DNA of 5,062 nucleotides. It comes from an uncultured Mollicutes bacterium (GTDB lineage Bacteria > Bacillota_I > Bacilli_A > ML615J-28 > CAG-313). Shown here one piece after another: positions 1 through 5,062 of this stretch. The position numbers and the translations under genes were made by a program. Positions within the stretch are counted from its first letter, which is position 1, and every line of letters begins with the position of its first letter. The stretch covers positions 1-5,062 of the forward strand of contig URLJ01000044.1 in the NCBI GenBank assembly GCA_900548675.1. Reading direction: 5' to 3'. The notes beneath the pieces are model-generated. The model ran no database searches. It had not been told where the DNA came from and worked only from the letters and a program-made list of their open reading frames with translations.

Positions 1-594
1 ATGGAACAACCTTTAGGTTGTGCTGTAGGCAATAGTTTAGAAGTAATTGAAGCCATTGAAACCTTAAAAGGCAATGGCCCAAAAGATTTCGATGAATTAT
101 GTCGCGCTTTGTCAAAAGAAGTTCTATTAGTATCTGGAATGTATCTAGATGAAAAAGAAGCTGAACAAAAAGTTAGTGAAGTTATAACCAATGGTGCTGC
201 CCTTGAAAAATTCCAAATGATGATTAAATATCAAGGTGGGGATGTGGATGTAATAAATAATTACGCACTTATGGGAAAAGCCCAAGAGGAAGTTGAATTG
301 ATTTATGAAGCAGATGAGGTATGCTATGTCAATCATATAGATGCTTTAGCTGTAGGTGAAGCTGCGATGATCCTTGGAGCAGGCCGTAAAACTAAAGATG
401 ATGTTATAGATCATACAGTAGGAATTGTTCTTAACAAAAAAGTAGGGGACAAGTTAGTAAAAGGTGACTTGATTGCGACGATATATACAAATGGTACTGA
501 TACCGATAAGGCTCTTGATATACTTCTTAATGCATATGAAATGACAAATGAAGAAGTTGAAGAAGAGAAAATTATTTTAGCAATAGTACGTTAA
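1..594 (+). CDS. pdp: Pyrimidine-nucleoside phosphorylase, C-terminal part (5' end outside window)
   Basis: This cytosolic enzyme of nucleoside salvage splits uridine, thymidine or deoxyuridine with phosphate into the free base and (deoxy)ribose 1-phosphate. The 197 visible residues match the second half of the family, which is usually about 430 residues long. QPLG followed by GNSLEVIEA (residues 3-18) is the conserved stretch of the large alpha/beta domain. QGGD lies at 78-81. LGAGR at 125-129 and the following ID and NKKVGD (about 136-150) mark the C-terminal PYNP_C domain. The ATG at position 1 is an internal methionine of this motif, not the true start. The phosphate- and base-binding residues of the family lie upstream of the window, so activity cannot be judged. 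The gene ends in TAA and a hairpin follows within 15 nt. The family also includes thymidine phosphorylase (deoA); the two cannot be separated from this half alone. Confidence 0.93.
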   Translation: MEQPLGCAVGNSLEVIEAIETLKGNGPKDFDELCRALSKEVLLVSGMYLDEKEAEQKVSEVITNGAALEKFQMMIKYQGGDVDVINNYALMGKAQEEVELIYEADEVCYVNHIDALAVGEAAMILGAGRKTKDDVIDHTVGIVLNKKVGDKLVKGDLIATIYTNGTDTDKALDILLNAYEMTNEEVEEEKIILAIVR

Positions 595-599
595 ATAAT

Positions 600-636
600 A
601 AAAAAAGTTTGATAAGACAAAAAAGTCTTATCAAAC
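600..636 (-). terminator. Hairpin terminator between convergent pdp and tRNA-Leu
   Basis: A perfect 12-bp stem (607-618 pairing with 625-636) closes a six-A loop. Read on the - strand it is followed by seven Ts (606 to 600) and further T-rich sequence, so it is a good intrinsic terminator for the tRNA-Leu transcript. On the + strand the bases after the stem (637 onward) hold only a short broken T run, so termination of the phosphorylase mRNA here should be weaker. The stem is AT-rich, with three G-C pairs. Confidence 0.8.
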
Positions 637-649
637 GATATTTGTCGAA

Positions 650-736
650 TGGTGCCAGTGGTCGGACTCGAACCGACACGTCCTCATCGGACACTGGATT
701 TTGAGTCCAGCGCGTCTACCATTTCACCACACTGGC
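650..736 (-). tRNA. tRNA-Leu (anticodon CAA)
   Basis: Read on the - strand this 87-nt gene folds as a complete class II tRNA. A 7-bp acceptor stem pairs GCCAGTG (736-730) with CACTGGC (660-654), followed by discriminator A (653) and an encoded CCA end (652-650). The anticodon stem CTGGA/TCCAG closes the loop CTCAAAA, giving anticodon CAA (703-701), which reads the leucine codon UUG. A long variable arm with a GTCC/GGAC stem is typical of tRNA-Leu. The T arm is GTCGG-TTCGAGT-CCGAC. No intron or mismatch is seen. The gene stands alone, facing pdp, with its own promoter and terminator. Confidence 0.97.
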
Positions 737-752
737 AAAATTAAGCATAACT

Positions 753-781
753 ATTATAAATCATTTTTGTCTTTTTAGCAA
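753..781 (-). promoter_or_regulatory. Promoter of the tRNA-Leu gene
   Basis: On the - strand a perfect -10 box TATAAT (758-753) lies 17 bp downstream of a -35 box TTGCTA (781-776), which matches four of six bases of TTGACA. The expected start of transcription is near 746, about ten bases before the mature tRNA 5' end at 736. This fits a housekeeping sigma factor promoter for a short stable RNA. Confidence 0.8.
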
Positions 782-807
782 GTTAATTACCTTTTTATTT
801 ACTTAGT

Positions 808-837
808 CTGACAAAAGTTTAGATAAGATGATATGTA
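808..837 (+). promoter_or_regulatory. Weak candidate promoter for the nucleotidase-DegV operon
   Basis: CTGACA (808-813) matches five of six bases of the -35 consensus. It is followed after 18 bp by TATGTA (832-837), which matches only three of six -10 bases but has an upstream TG (829-830), as in extended -10 promoters. This would give a leader of about 60 nt before the start at 906. TATTAT at 857-862 is an alternative -10 but lacks a recognisable -35. Some promoter is expected in this divergent gap; the exact choice is uncertain. Confidence 0.3.
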
Positions 838-869
838 AGAGTTTGTGATAAAAAACTATTATTAGGAAA

Positions 870-878
870 GAAAGGAAA
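870..878 (+). promoter_or_regulatory. Distant Shine-Dalgarno-like sequence of the nucleotidase gene
   Basis: GAAAGGAAA holds AAAGGA, the only ribosome-site match in the leader close to the start codon. It sits 29 nt before the ATG at 906, far beyond normal spacing, and the 20 nt directly before the ATG have no purine-rich site. An in-frame TGA at 900-902 rules out an upstream start. The palindrome at 879-896 lies between this site and the start; folding it would leave only about 9-11 nt between them. Confidence 0.45.
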
Positions 879-896
879 ATTCTAATACATTAGAAT
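879..896. repeat. 18-bp palindrome in the nucleotidase leader
   Basis: ATTCTAAT and ATTAGAAT are perfect 8-bp inverted arms separated by AC. As RNA this would form a stem of about 7 bp with a 4-nt loop, weak because it has a single G-C pair. As DNA it could be an operator. It begins directly after the Shine-Dalgarno-like run and ends 9 nt before the ATG at 906. Confidence 0.55.
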
Positions 897-905
897 AATT
901 GAATC

Positions 906-2534
906 ATGAAGAAAACATTTAAAATTTTATTGGTTATTTTAGCTCTCTTAACAATTGTTGGATGCAATTTTTCATCAAGTGATGATGGCAAAGATATGGT
1001 TGTTGTTAGTTTTGATAGTAGAGGCGGTTCTAAAGTTAAGAGTATTAAAGTAGAACGCGGAGAATATATTGACGAACCAGCAGCTCCTACTAAGAAAGAT
1101 GCTAATTTTGTTTGCTGGTTGCTAAATGATCAAACTTTTAGTTTTAATGTGCCTATTACCGATAACATTACCCTTGTTGCGAAATGGGACAATGACGAAG
1201 AAATAATTGATCCTAATACAAAAAAGATAGTTATTTATTCTGTAAATGACTTTCATGGAGCTATAAAAGAAACAAAAGGTAGCTATGGTATTTCAAGAAT
1301 GGGTGCTTACATTAAAACAGAAACTGCAAATACTAACCAAGTTAGTATAGTTGTATCAGCAGGCGATATGTTCCAAGGCAGTGCTCTATCCAACTATCGA
1401 TATGGTTTAGATATTATTAAAATAATGAATAATATCAAATTTGATGCAATGACAATTGGAAACCATGAATTTGACTGGACTTTGGATCGCATTTTATCGT
1501 ATCGTGATGGAAATACTGAAAACGGCGAAGCCAATTTCCCATTCTTAGGATGCAATATTATTCAAAAATCTTTAAATGGTCGCCCTCAAAATGTTGACGA
1601 TTATGTAGTAGTTGAAAGAGGTGGCGTAAAGGTAGGTATAGTCGGTTATATCGGCTATGGCGAAGAAAAAGATATTGCTACACAGATGATTAAAGATTAT
1701 TACTTTAAACATCCTTTAGAAGAATGTAAAAGAAATATCTACAAATTACGTACAGAAGAAAAAGTTGATATAGTTATCGTAGTAGGACACGATTCAAGTG
1801 AAGATGTTAATTATGCACTTGCCCAACTAGAAGGTGATTATAAAGTCAATGCCTTAATCAATGGTCATACTCACTTAACTTATGTTACAGAATATAACGA
1901 TATTTATGCTATTCAATCTGGTTCAAGTGGATATTATGTAGGTAAAACTACTCTAATGTATGATAATGTTAAAAAGAAAGTTACTAGCGCAACAGCTACA
2001 AACGTATCAATGGAAACTACCCCAAAAGATACTGAAATTGATGAGTATGTTGCAAAAATTGTTGAAGAAACAAATCCATTCTTTGAGAAAGTTATAGGTA
2101 TTGCCGGCAGCGATTTATATTCACGTTATGATATTTCTGACTGGGCTGTAAATGCGATAAAAGAAAAGACTAATGCTGATATCGCATTCACTAATTATGG
2201 TGGATTAAGAGCAGCTGCTTTTCCAATTAATCGTGGTGACCCAATAACAATTTCAAAAATGTACGAAATAATGCCTTTCGATAATGCGATAAAAGTATGT
2301 ACAATGAAAGGTTCAGATGTTAAGTTGATGATGCAAGTTAATGACTTTGCTTACACAGGACTTACCATAGACAATAATAAAGAATATCGCGTAGCGGCAG
2401 TTGACTATATCTTTGATAAGGATAATTATTTATTTAAAAAGGGAACTAATCAAGAAGTAACTGGTTTACTATTCCGTGATATAATGATTGAAGCAATTGA
2501 AGAATTAACTAAAAAAGGAGAAAAATGGCTCTAA
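906..2534 (+). CDS. Surface lipoprotein 5'-nucleotidase (UshA-type metallophosphatase) with N-terminal InlB-type repeat
   Basis: This is a predicted membrane-anchored enzyme removing phosphate from extracellular nucleotides (family: 5'-nucleotidase, UDP-sugar hydrolase or 2',3'-cyclic phosphodiesterase). A signal peptide with lipobox IVGC (Cys20) predicts lipid anchoring. Residues 32-94 form one Listeria-Bacteroides/InlB B-type repeat (SRGG, PTKK, ending LVAKW). The calcineurin-like domain (about 107-365) keeps the di-metal motifs NDFHG (Asp115, His117), GDMFQGS (Asp154), GNHEFD (Asn186, His187, Asp190), GH (His295) and GHTH (His321, His323). The C-terminal nucleotidase domain (about 395-535) has TNYGGLR (Arg435) and MPFDN (Phe458), matching phosphate- and base-binding positions. 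The usual GGDGY segment near the end reads DKDNY (505-508 region), so substrate choice may differ. The start is fixed by the signal peptide and an upstream stop at 900. It is the first gene of a unit with the DegV gene 1 nt downstream. Confidence 0.93.
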   Translation: MKKTFKILLVILALLTIVGCNFSSSDDGKDMVVVSFDSRGGSKVKSIKVERGEYIDEPAAPTKKDANFVCWLLNDQTFSFNVPITDNITLVAKWDNDEEIIDPNTKKIVIYSVNDFHGAIKETKGSYGISRMGAYIKTETANTNQVSIVVSAGDMFQGSALSNYRYGLDIIKIMNNIKFDAMTIGNHEFDWTLDRILSYRDGNTENGEANFPFLGCNIIQKSLNGRPQNVDDYVVVERGGVKVGIVGYIGYGEEKDIATQMIKDYYFKHPLEECKRNIYKLRTEEKVDIVIVVGHDSSEDVNYALAQLEGDYKVNALINGHTHLTYVTEYNDIYAIQSGSSGYYVGKTTLMYDNVKKKVTSATATNVSMETTPKDTEIDEYVAKIVEETNPFFEKVIGIAGSDLYSRYDISDWAVNAIKEKTNADIAFTNYGGLRAAAFPINRGDPITISKMYEIMPFDNAIKVCTMKGSDVKLMMQVNDFAYTGLTIDNNKEYRVAAVDYIFDKDNYLFKKGTNQEVTGLLFRDIMIEAIEELTKKGEKWL

Positions 2535-2539
2535 TATGA
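2514..2539 (+). promoter_or_regulatory. Ribosome site and four-codon micro-ORF overlapping the DegV start
   Basis: AAAGGAG (2514-2520) lies inside the end of the nucleotidase gene. It is 15 nt from the DegV ATG at 2536, which is long, but 4 nt from another ATG at 2525. That ATG opens a frame of four codons (Met-Ala-Leu-Ile) ending in TGA at 2537-2539, which overlaps the DegV ATG as ATGA. Stop-start overlaps of this kind commonly allow re-initiation, so the site may couple translation. Whether the micro-ORF is translated is inference. Confidence 0.45.
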
Positions 2540-3438
2540 ATAAAGTTGTCATTATAACAGATAGTACTGTTGATTTATCAAAAGATTTAGTAGAAAAATT
2601 GAATATAAAAGTAATGCCATTGTACATTATTTTTGATAATGAGACATTTCAAGATGGTGTGAACATTGATAACCCCAAATTATTTGCGAAAGTTGAAGAA
2701 TATAAAAAGTTACCTAAAACCTCAGGGGCTGCTCCTGGTGATTTTGTAAAATTTTTTACACCATATATCGAAGAAGGTTATGATATTTTTTACATGGGGA
2801 TTGGCTCAGAATTATCATGCACATATCGTAGTGCAATGATTGCTGCTGGTGAATTTCCTAAAGGTCGTGTTGTCGTTTGCGACAGCATGAACCTATCAGG
2901 AGGAATAGGTTTATTAATCATAAAAGCTGCTAAATATCGTGATATGGGACTTAGCGCATTAGAAATTAAAGAAAAAATTGACCAAATAACTCCACATGTT
3001 AAATGTCAATTTGTAGTAGAGTCCCTAGACTACCTTCATAAGGGTGGGCGCTGTTCAGGTGTAGCTAAATTTTTTGGAACAATGTTGCGTCTAAAACCAC
3101 TTATCGTTGTTAGAAATGGCAAACTAAGTGTCGGCAAAAAGATAATTGGTTCTGTAAAAAAAGCCTTAAATGTTATGATTGAACTTTTTATGTCGGATTT
3201 AAAAAATGTTGATCCTGATTGCATATTAGTTACAGGTGTTTGTGCTACAGAAAATGAAGATCACATACGACATAGTATTGATAATGAAGAGGTGCATAAG
3301 TATGTTAAAAATATTTATTACACTGAAGCTGGTTCAGTAATTGCGAGTCACTGCGGTAAGGGAACAATTGGGATATTGTATATTGTAAATAATCATTTTG
3401 ATGAAACGGATAATGAAATTTTATCGAAAGAAGAATAA
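2536..3438 (+). CDS. DegV family protein (FakB-like fatty-acid-binding protein)
   Basis: DegV/FakB proteins are cytosolic carriers that bind one fatty acid and present it to the kinase FakA, which makes acyl-phosphate for phospholipid synthesis. The 300 residues span the whole family length. The N-terminus VIITDST (5-11) is typical. TSGAAP (Thr62, Ser63) and ELSCTYRSA (Ser94) correspond to the ligand carboxylate-binding motifs. VCDS (114-117), LDYLHKGGR (164-172, Arg172) and LRLKPLI (184-190) are family blocks, and SHCGKGT (His272) matches the C-terminal histidine motif. Variations are Cys95 where SGTY has glycine, Lys275 where HxGPG has proline, and KKIIGSVKKA where many members have an arginine-rich segment. 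The ligand cannot be predicted from these. The start is one base after the nucleotidase stop, so the two are almost surely co-transcribed. No fakA lies in the window. Confidence 0.93.
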   Translation: MNKVVIITDSTVDLSKDLVEKLNIKVMPLYIIFDNETFQDGVNIDNPKLFAKVEEYKKLPKTSGAAPGDFVKFFTPYIEEGYDIFYMGIGSELSCTYRSAMIAAGEFPKGRVVVCDSMNLSGGIGLLIIKAAKYRDMGLSALEIKEKIDQITPHVKCQFVVESLDYLHKGGRCSGVAKFFGTMLRLKPLIVVRNGKLSVGKKIIGSVKKALNVMIELFMSDLKNVDPDCILVTGVCATENEDHIRHSIDNEEVHKYVKNIYYTEAGSVIASHCGKGTIGILYIVNNHFDETDNEILSKEE

Positions 3439-3440
3439 AA

Positions 3441-3472
3441 AAAGGTCGGCTAGTTTATACTAGCCGACTTTA
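3441..3472. terminator. Bidirectional hairpin terminator between DegV and MFS genes
   Basis: A perfect 10-bp GC-containing stem (3445-3454 with 3459-3468) closes a TTAT loop and can extend by a G-T and two A-T pairs. On the - strand it is followed by seven Ts (3443 to 3437), making a strong terminator for the transporter gene. On the + strand the stem is followed by TTTAATAT, a shorter tract, for the nucleotidase-DegV transcript. It fills the 46-bp gap between the two convergent stop codons. Confidence 0.9.
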
Positions 3473-3484
3473 ATATATTAATTA

Positions 3485-4897
3485 TTAGTCATCATCAACA
3501 TCTAGAGCTTCAAACCCTTTTTTATTAACTACTACATTCTTTTTATTTTCTTTGAAGAAAGAAAAAATTACTAAAGCAATAATCATCGTTATAGCAGCGT
3601 ATACGTAAAGAAGTTTTAAGCCACTCTTATTAAAAGACATCCATAAACCTACTAAAACTGGGGTAATTGATTGGGCTAACATTGAGAAAGTATAGTAATA
3701 TCCTGTAAATTTACCTGTATTCTTACCTGTCGCCATTTCAACCATCATAGGATATGAATTAGCGTTGATAAGTGCCCAGCCAAATCCGGCATAAACAATA
3801 AAGAAGTAGAACGGCCAAGCTTGAGGTGTCGCATGTTGCTCTTTGAAAACGCCAATGATGAGAAGATAGAATAAAATTGCTAAGAAGCTAAAAATAATAG
3901 ATACTAAACCTACTATGACGCAGTACTTACGTCCTTTTTTTGCAGGCCAATTTAATGTACCGACAAAAGTGATGATAGAAGAAATCGTTAAAATAATTGT
4001 AAAGGTACCAGCGATACCATCACTACCTAAGATACGTGAACAAAATAAACTATTAAAAGTTTCAATTGCATTAAATGACATAAACCAAAATAATACTGCA
4101 AATAATAAAATGAAGAAATTCTTTTTATCAGCTTTGCTTAATGGTTTATTTTCTTCAATCTTATTTATAGTTTGGCTTTGCTCTTCGCCCATCGCCATAT
4201 CTTTTTCAGTTTCCTTTAATATTTTTCTTTCGTTAATCTTTAATACTAGAAGGACAACCGCGATAACCATAAATACACTTGCAGTAATAAAGACTATTAG
4301 AGCATTTTCATATTTTATTGTCACGCTGCCATTATCTAACGTTTTTTTAATTGGAAAAACCATTGCGAGTGCACCAGCTAGGATGGCTCCAAGGTATCCT
4401 ACAAAGTTAATGATACCGTTTGCTTTTGAACGAAGAGGTTTTGGAGTTACATCAGGCATTAAAGCGACAGCAGGGCTACGATACATATGCATAATGATTA
4501 GAATAACCAACATCATGATAATAACGCCAATAAGATTTTTGTTAATAAACATAACCGCGATAAATGGGAAAGCTATAGCAGCACTTACCATACCGATTAC
4601 TATGAAAGGCATTCTTTTTCCCCATTTTGTGTTCGTTTTGTCTGAAATACTTCCAAATAGTGGTAACATAAATATTGCGAAGATATTGTCTGCGGCCATT
4701 ATTATACCAATTATGTATAACAACCGGTCTTTATCAGCACCATATTTATTCTTAAGTAATTCTTCTAAAAAAATTGGGCAATACTGATTATAGACTTGCC
4801 ATAGCATTAAGATTGAAAAGAAGGCAAGGCCTATAAAGAGAGTATTTTTAGTATTGAGTTTTAAACCTGTTGAGGGTTTGGAATCTTTTGTTTTCAT
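3485..4897 (-). CDS. MFS transporter, GPH/SLC45-like sugar:cation symporter type
   Basis: This 470-residue membrane protein has about 12 hydrophobic segments (near 19-37, 59-80, 97-116, 121-138, 158-180, 198-220, 259-280, 294-312, 323-350, 359-378, 398-419 and 426-448). A long charged loop (221-258) splits the two halves, as in the major facilitator superfamily. The loop after segment 2, GSISDK followed by WGKR (82-95), is the MFS signature motif in the form seen in glycoside-pentoside-hexuronide and SLC45 transporters. LMPDVTPKPLRSKANG (146-161) before segment 5 is also typical of them. Such proteins import sugars with H+ or Na+; no residue here fixes the substrate. The tail is acidic (DVDDD). 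A GAAAGGA ribosome site (4911-4905) stands 7 nt before the ATG. It is transcribed alone, convergent to the DegV gene. A nucleoside or sugar role beside the salvage genes is possible but unproven. Confidence 0.88.
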   Translation of the reverse strand: MKTKDSKPSTGLKLNTKNTLFIGLAFFSILMLWQVYNQYCPIFLEELLKNKYGADKDRLLYIIGIIMAADNIFAIFMLPLFGSISDKTNTKWGKRMPFIVIGMVSAAIAFPFIAVMFINKNLIGVIIMMLVILIIMHMYRSPAVALMPDVTPKPLRSKANGIINFVGYLGAILAGALAMVFPIKKTLDNGSVTIKYENALIVFITASVFMVIAVVLLVLKINERKILKETEKDMAMGEEQSQTINKIEENKPLSKADKKNFFILLFAVLFWFMSFNAIETFNSLFCSRILGSDGIAGTFTIILTISSIITFVGTLNWPAKKGRKYCVIVGLVSIIFSFLAILFYLLIIGVFKEQHATPQAWPFYFFIVYAGFGWALINANSYPMMVEMATGKNTGKFTGYYYTFSMLAQSITPVLVGLWMSFNKSGLKLLYVYAAITMIIALVIFSFFKENKKNVVVNKKGFEALDVDDD

Positions 4898-4926
4898 AAT
4901 TTTATCCTTTCGTGCATGTCTTTAGT

Positions 4927-4956
4927 ATTATAATATATAATCAAAAAAAATGCAAA
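4927..4956 (-). promoter_or_regulatory. Promoter of the MFS transporter gene
   Basis: On the - strand a perfect TATAAT (4932-4927) is preceded after 18 bp by TTTGCA (4956-4951), four of six bases of the -35 consensus. The spacer contains a run of eight Ts, which can bend DNA. The expected transcript starts near 4920, giving a leader of about 20-25 nt that includes the ribosome site. Confidence 0.65.
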
Positions 4957-4970
4957 TAGTATGCGACAAA

Positions 4971-4981
4971 GTGCTAAGCAC
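4971..4981. repeat. Short palindrome upstream of the MFS promoter (possible operator)
   Basis: GTGCT-A-AGCAC is a perfect 5-bp inverted repeat around one central base, 14 bp upstream of the transporter -35 box. It also lies just upstream of a + strand -10-like element at 4995. Its size and place would suit a regulator site, but an 11-bp palindrome can occur by chance and no second copy is seen. Confidence 0.3.
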
Positions 4982-5062
4982 ATTATTGTTGTGTTACAAT
5001 TGATGTGAGACTTCTTGAATTGAAAAAAGATCTAAATCCTGATATAATTTTAATAACCCAAA
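4978..5062 (+). other. Open fragment running off the right edge, coding status unknown
   Basis: After a stop at 4975-4977, this frame stays open to the window end and reads in part LKKDLNPDIILITQ. It has no ATG; GTG at 5005 and TTG at 5020 are the only bacterial starts, and neither has a clear ribosome site. The residues loosely resemble the DLKNVDPDCILVTG stretch of the DegV protein at 2536. On the other strand, 5062 down to 4994 is also open for 22 codons before a TAA, so it could instead be the end of a - strand gene. I cannot decide between these or plain intergenic DNA. Confidence 0.2.
4992..5000 (+). promoter_or_regulatory. Candidate extended -10 element facing right
   Basis: TGTTACAAT combines the TGn motif with TACAAT, five of six bases of the -10 consensus. 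There is no -35 match at normal spacing. It would drive a gene to the right of the window, divergent from the transporter. AT-rich DNA yields such matches often. Confidence 0.25.

Noticed and set aside
1..3. ATG at the first base as a real gene start
   Set aside because: The following residues match the middle of pyrimidine-nucleoside phosphorylases, so this is an internal methionine of a gene cut by the window edge.
145..336. - strand frame of 63 codons inside the phosphorylase gene
   Set aside because: It is a shadow of the conserved phosphorylase frame, with no motif or ribosome site of its own.
606..828. Similar strings AGTTTGATAAGA (606-617) and AGTTTAGATAAGA (816-828) flanking the tRNA gene, considered as integration-site repeats
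   Set aside because: They differ by an inserted base, the first is part of the terminator stem, no integrase or cargo is present, and the tRNA 3' end is not duplicated.
601..905. Riboswitch or T-box leader in the divergent gap
   Set aside because: Only short simple inverted repeats are present; there is no conserved core, no T-box motif and no terminator-antiterminator pair before the nucleotidase gene.
3036..3224. - strand frame of 62 codons inside the DegV gene
   Set aside because: It is antisense to conserved DegV motifs and shows no independent signals.
3915..4787. Long + strand open frame of 290 codons opposite the transporter gene
   Set aside because: It lies wholly antisense to a well-supported 12-segment transporter, shows no family motifs, and its protein is the low-complexity mirror expected from a hydrophobic gene.

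Overview
The window is about 5 kb of AT-rich bacterial DNA with tightly packed genes. It uses the standard code: tryptophans are TGG and TGA serves only as a stop. Gram-positive signs are a DegV-family protein, a lipoprotein carrying an InlB/Listeria-Bacteroides type repeat, AAAGGAG-like ribosome sites and TATAAT promoters. I infer a low-GC Bacillota relative (Bacilli, Erysipelotrichia-like or Acholeplasma-like); the window alone does not fix the genus.

Layout from left to right: (1) the 3' part of a pyrimidine-nucleoside phosphorylase gene, + strand, cut by the window edge; (2) a hairpin terminator shared with a convergent tRNA-Leu(CAA) gene on the - strand, which has its own clear promoter; (3) a 169-bp divergent gap holding that promoter, a weak candidate + promoter and a short palindrome between a Shine-Dalgarno-like sequence and the next start codon; (4) a two-gene + strand unit: a surface-anchored 5'-nucleotidase lipoprotein and, 1 nt downstream, a DegV-family fatty-acid-binding protein; (5) a strong hairpin terminator shared by convergent genes; (6) a - strand 12-TM major facilitator transporter of the GPH/SLC45 sugar-symporter type with its own promoter; (7) a 165-bp end region with promoter-like elements and a short open fragment running off the edge.

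Functionally, the lipoprotein would release nucleosides from nucleotides outside the membrane. The phosphorylase would then split pyrimidine nucleosides inside the cell, so the two may act in one salvage route although they are not one operon. The transporter's substrate cannot be read from the sequence. The DegV protein probably delivers fatty acids to a FakA-type kinase encoded elsewhere.

I see no defence island, CRISPR array, insertion sequence or clearly new system. The most interesting details are two unusual translation-initiation layouts: the hairpin-separated ribosome site of the nucleotidase, and a four-codon micro-ORF overlapping the degV-type start.
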